Shown here: piece by piece, positions 8,606-15,864 of the stretch
How positions within the stretch are numbered: the first letter of the stretch is position 1
Layout of the letters: the number at the start of each line of letters is the position of its first letter
Source of the DNA: Hyphomicrobiaceae bacterium
GTDB taxonomy: Bacteria; Pseudomonadota; Alphaproteobacteria; Rhizobiales; Hyphomicrobiaceae
DNA length: 35,226 bases
Reading direction: 5' to 3'
Assembly (NCBI GenBank): GCA_024281145.1
Contig: JAMXLN010000192.1
Coordinates: 1-35,226 of the forward strand
The notes under the pieces: generated by a model
Told to the model about the DNA's origin: nothing
Seen by the model: only the letters and a program-made list of their open reading frames with translations
The model's database searches: none
Program-made: the position numbers and the translations under genes

Positions 8606-8623
8606 CTGTTCCACGTGGAACAG
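8606..8623. other. parS, ParB-binding centromere-like site
   Basis: CTGTTCCACGTGGAACAG is a perfect 18-bp palindrome. Its inner 16 bases, TGTTCCACGTGGAACA, match the chromosomal parS consensus GTTNCACGTGNAAC with matching T and A flanks. ParB loads at such sites and spreads, with ParA moving the sister origins apart; sites usually lie near the replication origin. The centre is CG, unlike the GC-centred sites of repABC plasmids. No second copy was found in the window, and parA, parB and dnaA are not present here. Confidence 0.85.
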
Positions 8624-8711
8624 CAACATTTCCTTCAATGCGCAAGAGTGTGATCGCGAGTGCGGCCCCGTGCGGCCGGTTCGCCGAAACCTCTAGGATG
8701 GGGAAGGTCCC

Positions 8712-8873
8712 ATGCGCTTCATCGATGTCGTGCTCGCCGCCGTCCTGCTCGGCCTCACCATCAGCTTCTTCACTATGCGATCGGAGGCGGGAGCCGGTCA
8801 CGGCATCGTCGTCAGTGAGCGCATGACCTGGATCTGGACCCCCGCCGTGCCGCGCCGCAGCGCCGTCCAGTGA
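8712..8873 (+). CDS. Small membrane-anchored or secreted protein, 53 aa, unknown
   Basis: This ORF is below the 60-residue cut-off of the track. The ATG at 8712 follows GGGGAAGG by four to five bases. The product begins MRFIDVVLAAVLLGLTISFF, a single hydrophobic helix of about 17 residues after a short head, then a polar tail with Trp40 and Trp42 and a basic C-terminus. A strong stem-loop begins 22 nt after the stop. I do not recognise the family. Ribosome-binding site, membrane helix and following hairpin together favour a real gene. It starts about 90 bp from the parS palindrome, so it may simply be the first gene after that site. Confidence 0.55.
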   Translation: MRFIDVVLAAVLLGLTISFFTMRSEAGAGHGIVVSERMTWIWTPAVPRRSAVQ

Positions 8874-8895
8874 TGTCCTCTCCACCCTAGCGGCT

Positions 8896-8931
8896 AGGCG
8901 CTCAGGCTGGAGTTTCCTTCAGCAAGCGCCT
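8896..8931 (+). terminator. Stem-loop after the small ORF
   Basis: AGGCGCT (8896-8902) pairs perfectly with AGCGCCT (8925-8931), and GCTG/CAGC extend the stem inside. There is no T run, so it could be a Rho-dependent or mRNA-protective structure. Confidence 0.4.
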
Positions 8932-9000
8932 GACATCCCAGGCGGCGAATGAGGCGTGCAGCATTACGTCTCGATCATGAACCGAACCGCAATCGCCACG

Positions 9001-9035
9001 GCGCCACGCCCTTATTTAGCGCCACGCCCTTATTT
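9001..9035. repeat. 18-bp tandem duplication
   Basis: GCGCCACGCCCTTATTTA at 9001-9018 is followed directly by a second copy lacking only the last base (9019-9035). No function is apparent. Confidence 0.85.
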
Positions 9036-9288
9036 CAAGACCTGCGCTGCCTTTGGGGCCGCCGAGTGCACCGCACTTGGTACAGTGCCGGCTGCGCATG
9101 AGGCTCTGCCGGGCGAATTTGGCCAACGCCATTGACCCCCTGAGAGGAGTGCGGTTCGCCTCGGCGCCCCCGTGCCGGCGCTGGGTCAACACAATTGCAA
9201 CGCTTTGGCGTGCCACCAGCGAGCCAGCAACTGCGGCCCGCAAGAGCCGCGGGCATCGGAAGGACTGAGATCCATCGCCTTCAGACAC

Positions 9289-9891
9289 ATGCTGGTGGCG
9301 ACCGGCCTGGTACTGGCGGGGGTGCTGGCTGGCCCAGGGCCGGCCGAGGGCACCACCTCGGGCCCAGAGCGCGAGATCGTCGATAGCATCATCGTCCACA
9401 CCATCGGCGGGCCGAGCTGCGGTGGCGGCAAGCTCGTTTTTTCCGGTGCGCCGGGGGACGCGCAGCGTTGGAAGAACTTCTTCGACCGCCACCCGTTTCT
9501 TGGCATTCATTATGTTGTGGATCGAGATGGCGTCGTGCTCGCCAGCACGCCTGAAGATCGGGTCGCCAACCACGCGCTCAACAACAATGCCACCTCGATC
9601 GGCATCGAGCTCGTGCACGAAGGTGACGGGATCGAACCCTTCGGGCAGCCGCAGATCGATGCCCTCATCGGGCTCCTCAAGTCGATCCGCGCCCGCTATG
9701 CGGTGCCCATCGAGAACATCAAGGGCCACAGCGACGTCGACGTGCGTACATTTGCGTGCGGTGGTCGCCTCTACCCCACCAAAATGGATCCGGGCGCCAA
9801 TTTTCCATGGGCACGGGTGCGGGCGGCACTCCGCAATGAACGCGCCCGCAGCGCAAAACCCGCACGCCCGCCGCAGCACCACGCATGGTGA
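9289..9891 (+). CDS. N-acetylmuramoyl-L-alanine amidase (Amidase_2/PGRP fold)
   Basis: About 200 residues with a hydrophobic N-terminus and an Amidase_2 domain. The likely zinc ligands are His37 (IIVHTIGG), His147 (IKGHSDVD) and Asp167 (KMDPGANFPW). Supporting motifs are LGIHYVVDRDGVV, NHALNNNATSIGIEL and the final GANFPW, all in the family's usual order. The enzyme would cleave the amide between MurNAc and the peptide stem, in the periplasm if exported. The start is uncertain: the ATG at 9289 gives a leader without positive charge, while an upstream CTG around 9265, close to AGGA, would add LRSIAFRH and give a better signal peptide. It stands alone, with the L,D-transpeptidase 455 nt further on. 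Confidence 0.85.
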   Translation: MLVATGLVLAGVLAGPGPAEGTTSGPEREIVDSIIVHTIGGPSCGGGKLVFSGAPGDAQRWKNFFDRHPFLGIHYVVDRDGVVLASTPEDRVANHALNNNATSIGIELVHEGDGIEPFGQPQIDALIGLLKSIRARYAVPIENIKGHSDVDVRTFACGGRLYPTKMDPGANFPWARVRAALRNERARSAKPARPPQHHAW

Positions 9892-10346
9892 CGCCCTCTC
9901 CCTCCAAGCGCCGACGCGCTGACGGAGCACTGGCGGCATGTGGCCAAGTTGGGGCCGATATTCTATCTTAGATCGCAGATTTCGGACCTCTACACGCTAT
10001 AGGCGAAGTCACTTTGTGAGGGAGCGGTCTTGGTTTGGCCACAAGCCTCGCGCGAGTTACGGCGATGCGGGGTGCAGAGGCGGCAAAGTGCTCAGATAAC
10101 TGAGGTTTCTTGGGTGCCGCGGGCTCCCGTGGGAGGTTTGCGTGAGAGCGAACCTGGGCATTGGAGCGGGTTTGAGTTCGACGCGTTCCGGCGATGGCTT
10201 GGGCGCTAAAGTCGGGCAGACCTTGCTTGCAGTTGCAGCGCTTGCGGCCGGGAATGGCCTCTCATAAGGAGAGCGAGCGGACGCTGCCCGATGCCGCTAG
10301 CTAGTCCCGGGCCCCAGATGAAACACGCGATGGAAAGCTCAATGCG
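9892..10346. other. Intergenic, no gene or clear signal seen
   Basis: These 455 nt between the amidase and the L,D-transpeptidase contain no ORF with recognisable domains, no tRNA and no repeat longer than a few bases. I assume the promoter of the transpeptidase lies here but could not place it. Confidence 0.5.
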
Positions 10347-11690
10347 ATGAGGTCGAACCGCGGGAGCAATTGGCGCCTGGTCATCCTTGCCACCGGGATG
10401 GCCTTGGCGGTTATGGCGCCGGGAGCGTCTGCGCAGGGGCCCGAGCGTCCCTGGTGGGAAGCCATTCCCGGGTTCGGGCAACCTGACAGCCAGCCGCGGC
10501 GCGCCTCTGATGAAGACCCCCGCCGGCGATCGGAGGTGGTCGACGACCTGCGCCCCGACGCGACCCCCTGGCGCAGCGATGTCATGATCCAGGCGTTGGA
10601 GGGTGCCGTCGAGCGCTACGAGGCGATCGTGTCTCGTGGCGGTTGGCCGACGGTGCCAGGCACGCGCATGATCCGCCCGGAGGACGATGACGAGCGCGTT
10701 CCGCTGCTGCGTCAGCGGTTGATGGTCAGCGGCGAACTGCGCCGCAGCTCCGGTGGATTTGGCTATGGCGAAGACTGGGAAGCTGCCGTGCGCCGCTTCC
10801 AGTCCAACAATGGCCTGCGCGTGACCGGCCGGGTCGACAAGCCGACGCTGCTCGCGCTCAATGTCCCCGCGCAAGCCCGTTTGGAGCAGCTGCGCCTCAA
10901 CCTGCATCGGTTGCGCGAGCTCACCGCACAGCGTGTCGAGGATCGATACGTTCTCGTCAACGTGCCGGCATTCCAGCTCGAGGCGGTGGAGCACTTCCAG
11001 GTGGCGCTGCGCCATCGCGTGATCGCCGGCAAACCGGAGCGCCAAACCCCAACCGTACGCGCCACCATCAAGGCCATCAACTTCTATCCCTATTGGCGCG
11101 TGCCCGAGAGCGTCGCCCACCTCGATCTGATTCCCCGTCTCATCAAGGAGCCGGACTATCTCGCCAAGGAACAGATCCGCGTCTTCACGGGCTCCTACAA
11201 CGGGCCTGAGATTGACCCTGCGAACATCGATTGGCGCATCGCGGACGCGAACAAGCTCAGGTTCCGCCAGGACCCTGGCCCGCAAAACGCATTGGGGCTA
11301 TTGCGTCTCGACATGCCCAACGAGCACGGCGTCTACATGCACGACACGCCGATGAAGGCGCTCTTCAATCAACGTGGACGCGCCTTCAGCGCCGGATGCG
11401 TGCGGGTACAAGACGTGTTCTCGCTGGCCGAATGGGTGGCGCGCTACGAGCCTGGTTGGGAGCAGCCGGGCCGGGTGCGTGAGATTCTTGAAACCGGCCG
11501 GGCGTTCGACCTCAACCTCACGCGGCCCGTGCCCGTCTATTTCACTTACATCACCGCCTGGGCAGAGCCCTCGGGCGCCATCCAGTTCCGGCCAGATCTC
11601 TACGGTCGCGACGGCCTGCGCGATCTGGTGGCAAGCCATGAGCGCGACCCCGCCGACGGGCCGGCGCCGCCCTGGACGCTCGCACCCTGA
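10347..11690 (+). CDS. L,D-transpeptidase (YcbB/LdtD-like) with peptidoglycan-binding domain
   Basis: A 447-residue exported protein. It has a signal peptide (NWRLVILATGMALAVMAPGASA, cut near residue 29), a PG_binding_1 repeat around residues 115-170 (FQSNNGLRVTGRVDKPTLLALN) and a YkuD catalytic domain from about 200. The catalytic motif is complete: His332 (YMHDTP), Ser348, Gly350 and Cys351 in FSAGCVRV, with Arg353. The enzyme forms 3-3 peptidoglycan cross-links or attaches proteins to peptidoglycan in the periplasm. An internal RVPESVAHLDLIPRL stretch is typical of the long YcbB-type members. The start at 10347 has only a weak GGAAAG upstream. The next gene begins 23 nt later, so the two may be co-transcribed, though no functional link is evident. 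Confidence 0.93.
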   Translation: MRSNRGSNWRLVILATGMALAVMAPGASAQGPERPWWEAIPGFGQPDSQPRRASDEDPRRRSEVVDDLRPDATPWRSDVMIQALEGAVERYEAIVSRGGWPTVPGTRMIRPEDDDERVPLLRQRLMVSGELRRSSGGFGYGEDWEAAVRRFQSNNGLRVTGRVDKPTLLALNVPAQARLEQLRLNLHRLRELTAQRVEDRYVLVNVPAFQLEAVEHFQVALRHRVIAGKPERQTPTVRATIKAINFYPYWRVPESVAHLDLIPRLIKEPDYLAKEQIRVFTGSYNGPEIDPANIDWRIADANKLRFRQDPGPQNALGLLRLDMPNEHGVYMHDTPMKALFNQRGRAFSAGCVRVQDVFSLAEWVARYEPGWEQPGRVREILETGRAFDLNLTRPVPVYFTYITAWAEPSGAIQFRPDLYGRDGLRDLVASHERDPADGPAPPWTLAP

Positions 11691-11713
11691 CGCGCCCTCC
11701 CGCGAGCCCACCC

Positions 11714-12655
11714 ATGGCAGCCTTGATGAGCTTCGGATTGGACGTTGGCGTGTACGGGCCGCTCGCCGATGCCGAGACGATCCTGAGCCTCGCCCGCCAC
11801 GCCGAGGAGATCGGATTGGATTCCATTTGGCTCGCCGACCACGTCGCCTTCCCCGTCTCGTTCAAGGCCGTCTATCCCTACAGCGCCAAGGGTGAATTCC
11901 CGACGCACTTGTCCGATCCTCTGATGGAGCCCATTGCCACCATGGGCGTGCTGGTCGGGGCAACGCAGCGCGTGCGCATCGGCACGGCCGCGCTCATCAT
12001 GCCCTATCGCAACCCGGTGCTGCTGGCACGCATGCTGGTGACGCTCGATCGGTTCTCCGGTGGGCGCATCATCGTGGGGGCGGGTGTGGGTTGGCTCGAG
12101 GAGGAGTTTGCCGTTCTCGGCGCCCACGACTTCAAGAAGCGCGGTCGGGTCACCGACGAATACCTCGAGATCTTCAAGATCATTTGCGCCGGCGGCGAAG
12201 TTTCCTATCGCGGCGACACCTACGCCTTCGATCCCATCTTTGCCTCACCCGGCTCCCTACAGCGGCCCCATCCCCCGATCCTGATTGGCGGGTTGTCCAC
12301 GGCTGCGCTGCGGCGCGTGGTGCGGCACGGCAACGGCTGGCTGGCCGTGGCAGCACCTCCAGACAAGTTGCGTGAGCGGCTCCTCGTACTTGCGCGGCTT
12401 GCCGCTGAAGCCGGCCGGCGGATGGAGGATTTCACGCTCGCCTACAAGGTTTTTCTCAGCATCGGCGAGCCCAGACGAGGTGCCTTCGAGGGGCGTGAGC
12501 CGGGCACGGGCTCGGTTGCCGAAATCACCGATGACCTCAAAGAGCTGCGCGACTTGGGTTTCGGCAAGATCATCGTGCGCTATCGCGGGTCCAGCGCAAC
12601 AGAGCAGAAGCGCCAGATCGATCGCTTCATGAGCGAAATCGCGCCTCGGGTTTAG
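11714..12655 (+). CDS. LLM-class flavin/F420-dependent oxidoreductase
   Basis: A 313-residue luciferase-like TIM-barrel protein. Typical motifs are FGLDVGVYGPLADAETI at the N-terminus, GLDSIWLADHVAFP (34-47), TQRVRIGTAALIMPYRNP, LDRFSGGRIIVGAGVGW and HPPILIGGLS. This pattern is closest to the group often named TIGR03619 F420-dependent oxidoreductases. I cannot tell whether it uses FMN or F420, nor its substrate; such enzymes often oxidise sulfonates, alkanes or xenobiotics. The ATG at 11714 has no strong ribosome-binding sequence. A second LLM enzyme follows 152 nt downstream on the same strand, but the two belong to different subgroups and are not a recent duplication. Confidence 0.88.
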   Translation: MAALMSFGLDVGVYGPLADAETILSLARHAEEIGLDSIWLADHVAFPVSFKAVYPYSAKGEFPTHLSDPLMEPIATMGVLVGATQRVRIGTAALIMPYRNPVLLARMLVTLDRFSGGRIIVGAGVGWLEEEFAVLGAHDFKKRGRVTDEYLEIFKIICAGGEVSYRGDTYAFDPIFASPGSLQRPHPPILIGGLSTAALRRVVRHGNGWLAVAAPPDKLRERLLVLARLAAEAGRRMEDFTLAYKVFLSIGEPRRGAFEGREPGTGSVAEITDDLKELRDLGFGKIIVRYRGSSATEQKRQIDRFMSEIAPRV

Positions 12656-12807
12656 CTGCACGCAAGGGACGATCCGGCCGGGCACCCCTGTGCGTGCGTC
12701 AAGCCCTCGCCGCTAGGGGCGGATCGCCGTCTATGGGGATCTGCAGTTTGACGGCCGGCCCACGGCTCAGCAGGATATGCCTGAGCGACCGCCGGGGAGG
12801 AGCCCGC

Positions 12808-13899
12808 ATGGCCAAGACGCAATTTGGGATCTTCAGCCTGAGCCAGATGCCAGATCTCTCCCGCGTGGTGGAGAGCTTTGATGAGGATCTTGGCTTCTTC
12901 GAGCTGGCCGAGGAACTCGGTTACGACAAGGTGTGGATCGCCGAGCATCTCTTCTCAACCTACGGCCTGGTCACCTCCACGCAGGTCTACGCCGCGGCCA
13001 TTGCTCAGCGGACGAAGCGGCTCCGCATCGGCATGGCCGTGTGCGCCGTCCCGTTCAATCACCCGCTGCGCACGGCCTCGGACTTTGCCCTGGTCGACGT
13101 CCTCTCGCACGGCCGCCTCGACTTTGGCGTGGGGCGGGCGTACCAGCCGCACGAGTTCATTGGCCTCGGCGTCCCCATGGATAAGAGCCGGGAGATGCTG
13201 GCCGAGGGGCTCGACATCATCTTGCAGGCGTGGACGTGCGAGAAGATTTCCTACCGCGGCGAGTTCTGGACCATTCCCGAACCCGTCGAGGTGCTGCCCA
13301 AGCCCGTGCAGAAGCCGCATCCGCCGATCTACCAGGCGACCATCAGCCCTGAAAGCTTTGAGCAGGCCGCGCGCACCGGGGTCCACCTGCAGATGGCCTC
13401 GCCCTTCACCTACCGCACCTACCGCGAGCGCTGGATGGACGAGCTTGAGAAGAACTGCCGCCACTTTGACGTGGTCTGTCGCGAGCTTGGTCGTGATCCC
13501 GCCCGGACGCAACGCATGCTGCTGTTGCCGTTCTTCGTGCATGAGGACGCGCGCCGCGCGCGTGAGATCTACAAGTCGCACGTGGAGTGGTTCTACGCCA
13601 AGGTGACCGCCAACCAGCTCGCCGGTGCGCCACAGGTCGGAGAGGTGAAGGGCTACGAACTGACCATGCGCGAGGGCAAGAAGACCCGCGAGCTCGGTTA
13701 TCTATCCTTCGACAAGCTGCACGAGTACGGTGCGTGCATCGCCGACGATCCAGCCACCTGCGTTGCCAAGCTTAAAGAGATGAAGCGCCGCTTCGGCATC
13801 ACCGAGTTCGTGCTCTGGTTCAATATCGGCGGCATTGCCAAGGCCCACGCCGAGGCGGCCATGCGCCTGGCGGCAGAGAAGGTGCTACCCTTCGTTTGA
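12808..13899 (+). CDS. LLM-class flavin-dependent oxidoreductase
   Basis: A 363-residue luciferase-like protein. Motifs are MAKTQFGIFSL, ELGYDKVWIAEHLF, TKRLRIGMAVCAVPFNHPLR, LSHGRLDFGVGRAYQPHEF and KPHPPIYQATISPESF. It resembles the bacterial luciferase-like monooxygenases that need a partner flavin reductase, but none is encoded in the window. I chose the ATG at 12808 over 12694 because GGGGAGGAG sits just upstream and the family motif starts at once. The reaction would be a flavin-dependent oxidation in the cytoplasm; the substrate is unknown. It follows another LLM gene (11714) and precedes the HdeD-like gene by about 200 nt. Confidence 0.9.
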   Translation: MAKTQFGIFSLSQMPDLSRVVESFDEDLGFFELAEELGYDKVWIAEHLFSTYGLVTSTQVYAAAIAQRTKRLRIGMAVCAVPFNHPLRTASDFALVDVLSHGRLDFGVGRAYQPHEFIGLGVPMDKSREMLAEGLDIILQAWTCEKISYRGEFWTIPEPVEVLPKPVQKPHPPIYQATISPESFEQAARTGVHLQMASPFTYRTYRERWMDELEKNCRHFDVVCRELGRDPARTQRMLLLPFFVHEDARRAREIYKSHVEWFYAKVTANQLAGAPQVGEVKGYELTMREGKKTRELGYLSFDKLHEYGACIADDPATCVAKLKEMKRRFGITEFVLWFNIGGIAKAHAEAAMRLAAEKVLPFV

Positions 13900-14097
13900 A
13901 GGGTTCAACTGCCCCCTCCATGGGGCTGAGAACCACGGGCCGCCATTTTGCCAAAGCCCGGCCGATCGCGGGCCTTGAAACGCAACGAGAATCGCAACGG
14001 TTTGGTGCTGCGGGCCCCCATGCATTGACGCAAGCGGCCGAGAGCACCAAAAATTGAGAAGGTGTGGACGCGTTCCCTTGACCCTGGAGGTGCACCC

Positions 14098-14697
14098 ATG
14101 ACTGAGCAGATCTCGAAGGCTGACATCAACACCACGATCGCCGAGGCGCGTCGGCAGATCGCCGACAACTGGAGCTGGTTCCTAGCGCTCGGCATCCTGC
14201 TCCTCATTGCCGGCGTGGCCGCAATCGCCTTTCCGCTGCTCTCCACGATCGCAACCAAGATCGCACTGGACTGGATCTTCCTCATCGCTGGCGCGCTCAT
14301 CGTGGTGCACGCGTTCTCGATCCGACAATGGCAAGGTTTCCTCGTGAGCCTGCTGATCGGCGTGCTCTATTTGGTCGCTGGCGCCTGGCTTGCCTTTACG
14401 CCGTTTGCCGGTGTTGTCGCGCTTACCATTTTGCTGGCGGCGCTGTTCCTGGCCGAGGGCGTGCTGGAGGTGATCATGGCGGTGCGCGTGCGCCCGCACG
14501 AAGGCTGGGGTTGGCTGCTGCTCAGCGGCCTTATCGCGATCGCCGTCGGCGTGTTGATCGCCGCCGAGCTGCCCTCCTCGGCCGCCTGGGCCATCGGCCT
14601 GCTCACGGGCATTAACTTGCTCTCGAGCGGCGTGAGCTTCGTGGCACTGGCCCTGGCCGGACGTCGCGCCGGACGGGGCTCGCCGGTCCCTGCCTAG
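14098..14697 (+). CDS. HdeD-family integral membrane protein
   Basis: A 199-residue protein with six hydrophobic segments at about residues 26-45, 54-72, 80-99, 103-126, 138-156 and 163-186, arranged as the repeated two-helix units typical of HdeD/DUF308. N-terminal NWSWFLALGILLLIAGVAAI and IALDWIFLIAGALIVVHAF match that family. HdeD was named for acid resistance in E. coli, but the molecular activity is not known and most homologues are uncharacterised. The start at 14098 has CTGGAGGTG upstream, so the earlier ATG of the track (14062) is rejected. It ends convergent with the dioxygenase gene, with a small hairpin between the two stops. Confidence 0.88.
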   Translation: MTEQISKADINTTIAEARRQIADNWSWFLALGILLLIAGVAAIAFPLLSTIATKIALDWIFLIAGALIVVHAFSIRQWQGFLVSLLIGVLYLVAGAWLAFTPFAGVVALTILLAALFLAEGVLEVIMAVRVRPHEGWGWLLLSGLIAIAVGVLIAAELPSSAAWAIGLLTGINLLSSGVSFVALALAGRRAGRGSPVPA

Positions 14698-14698
14698 G

Positions 14699-14717
14699 GG
14701 CCTGAAAGTGCCAGGCC
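14699..14717. terminator. Hairpin between convergent genes
   Basis: GGCCTG and CAGGCC form a perfect 6-bp stem with a 7-nt loop, between the HdeD-like stop (14697) and the dioxygenase stop (14717). It could serve both strands, but no T run follows on either side. Confidence 0.35.
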
Positions 14718-15697
14718 TACTTGCGCCGCGGCCCCGTGTATTGCTCGATCGGGGGAGTGCCGTGGGTGTGGAAGCTCTCGATGGTCTTGAGCCCCCAGGC
14801 CTGGCCCTTTTTGCGTTCGTTCTCTGTCCACACGATGGGTTGCCAGTCGGGTGCCAGCACCAGGCGCGCGCCGGCGTTGGCCACCTCGACGCGGTTCCCG
14901 CCGGGCTCGTAGACGTAGAGGAAGAACGTCTGCTGGATGGCGTGCTTGTGGGGCCCCGTCTCGATGGGCACGCCCGCCTCTAGAAAGATGTCGGCGGCCC
15001 GCAGGATCTCTTCGCGCGAATCGAGCGCGTAGGTGACGTGATGGAAGCGGCCCATGGCGCCATAGTGGTCGAGGGTGAAGGCGAGGTCATAGCTCTTGTT
15101 GTTGGTGGTGACCCATCCGCCGGCCTCGCGGCCGTCGTCGAGCACGATCTTTTCCGTGGTGCGCAGACCCACCACGTCCTCCAGAAATCGACGCAGCTCA
15201 GCGGGCTCGCAGGTGAGCAGGTTCATATGGTCGAGCCGGCGGACATTGACGCCCCGCGCGGGAAAGCGCTGTGCCTGGTTCTTGAGGGCAGGCGTCAGCT
15301 CCGGCGGCGGCTTGTACCATTCGGTTTCGTAATAGATCTCCATGTTGTGCCCGTCTGGGGTGGTGAAGGCGTAGGCGGCCCCGTGGCCCAGATCGCCCTC
15401 CGTCCAGCCCTTGCCGCGACCGGAGCGTGCGATGATGCCGACGCGGTGCTCGAGTGCCTCGGGGCTGGTCGCGCGGTAGGCGAAGTGGCCCATTCCGGCA
15501 ACCCTCGCCTCGGTCAGCTTTAGCGTGTGGCGCTCGTAGTCGTCCCACCCGCGCAGATAGACCGATTGGCCCCGTCGGCCGCTCTCGGTCATGCCCATGA
15601 CGTCGATGAAAAAGCGCAAGGACGCCTCAGGCTTGGGTGTCAGAAGCTCCACGTGGGCAAGGTGCGCAAGATCAAAGGAGCGGATGGTGGATTGCAC
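14717..15697 (-). CDS. Two-domain VOC protein, catechol 2,3-dioxygenase-like
   Basis: A 326-residue protein with two vicinal-oxygen-chelate modules (about 10-125 and 152-280), as in type I extradiol dioxygenases. The C-terminal module keeps the expected iron ligands: His157 in RLDHMNLL, a histidine of RFHHVTYAL (219 or 220) and Glu271 in GGNRVEV. The YVYEPGGNRVE motif is also typical. Enzymes of this group cleave catechol-like rings next to the hydroxyls, and some act on other substrates. The GTG at 15697 is chosen because homology begins there; the 64-residue upstream extension in the track is Arg-rich and unlikely. It diverges from the TctC/Mo-hydroxylase operon across about 165 nt, suggesting a shared catabolic role (inference). 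Confidence 0.85.
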   Translation of the reverse strand: MQSTIRSFDLAHLAHVELLTPKPEASLRFFIDVMGMTESGRRGQSVYLRGWDDYERHTLKLTEARVAGMGHFAYRATSPEALEHRVGIIARSGRGKGWTEGDLGHGAAYAFTTPDGHNMEIYYETEWYKPPPELTPALKNQAQRFPARGVNVRRLDHMNLLTCEPAELRRFLEDVVGLRTTEKIVLDDGREAGGWVTTNNKSYDLAFTLDHYGAMGRFHHVTYALDSREEILRAADIFLEAGVPIETGPHKHAIQQTFFLYVYEPGGNRVEVANAGARLVLAPDWQPIVWTENERKKGQAWGLKTIESFHTHGTPPIEQYTGPRRK

Positions 15698-15864
15698 GGC
15701 GGAAGCACCCTCGGGTCGAGCTGGCTCGACACCATAGCGCGCGCCGCGCCGCCGAACAGCAGGGCAAACCGCCACTTCAGCATGGGCTCGAACTGGGATA
15801 CCAATGGTCGCGCGGGCTGGACGGCCCCGCCAATTCCTAGAGATTGCGCCCTTGGAGGAGGCCC

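Larger units (their letters stand above)
8051..8711. other. Gene-poor 660-nt region with repeats and a parS site
   Basis: Between irr and the small ORF at 8712 no ORF shows a recognisable domain. The listed ORFs here are repeat-driven or out of phase with any ribosome-binding site. The stretch holds a hairpin behind irr, a 21-bp tandem array, a 14-bp tandem duplication and the parS palindrome, each listed separately. Confidence 0.7.
8874..9288. other. Intergenic, no further gene seen
   Basis: These 415 nt between the small ORF and the amidase hold a stem-loop and an 18-bp direct duplication, listed separately. The amidase ORF in the track extends leftward to 9172, but that part reads as low-complexity, signal-free sequence, so I treat most of it as untranslated. 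Confidence 0.5.
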
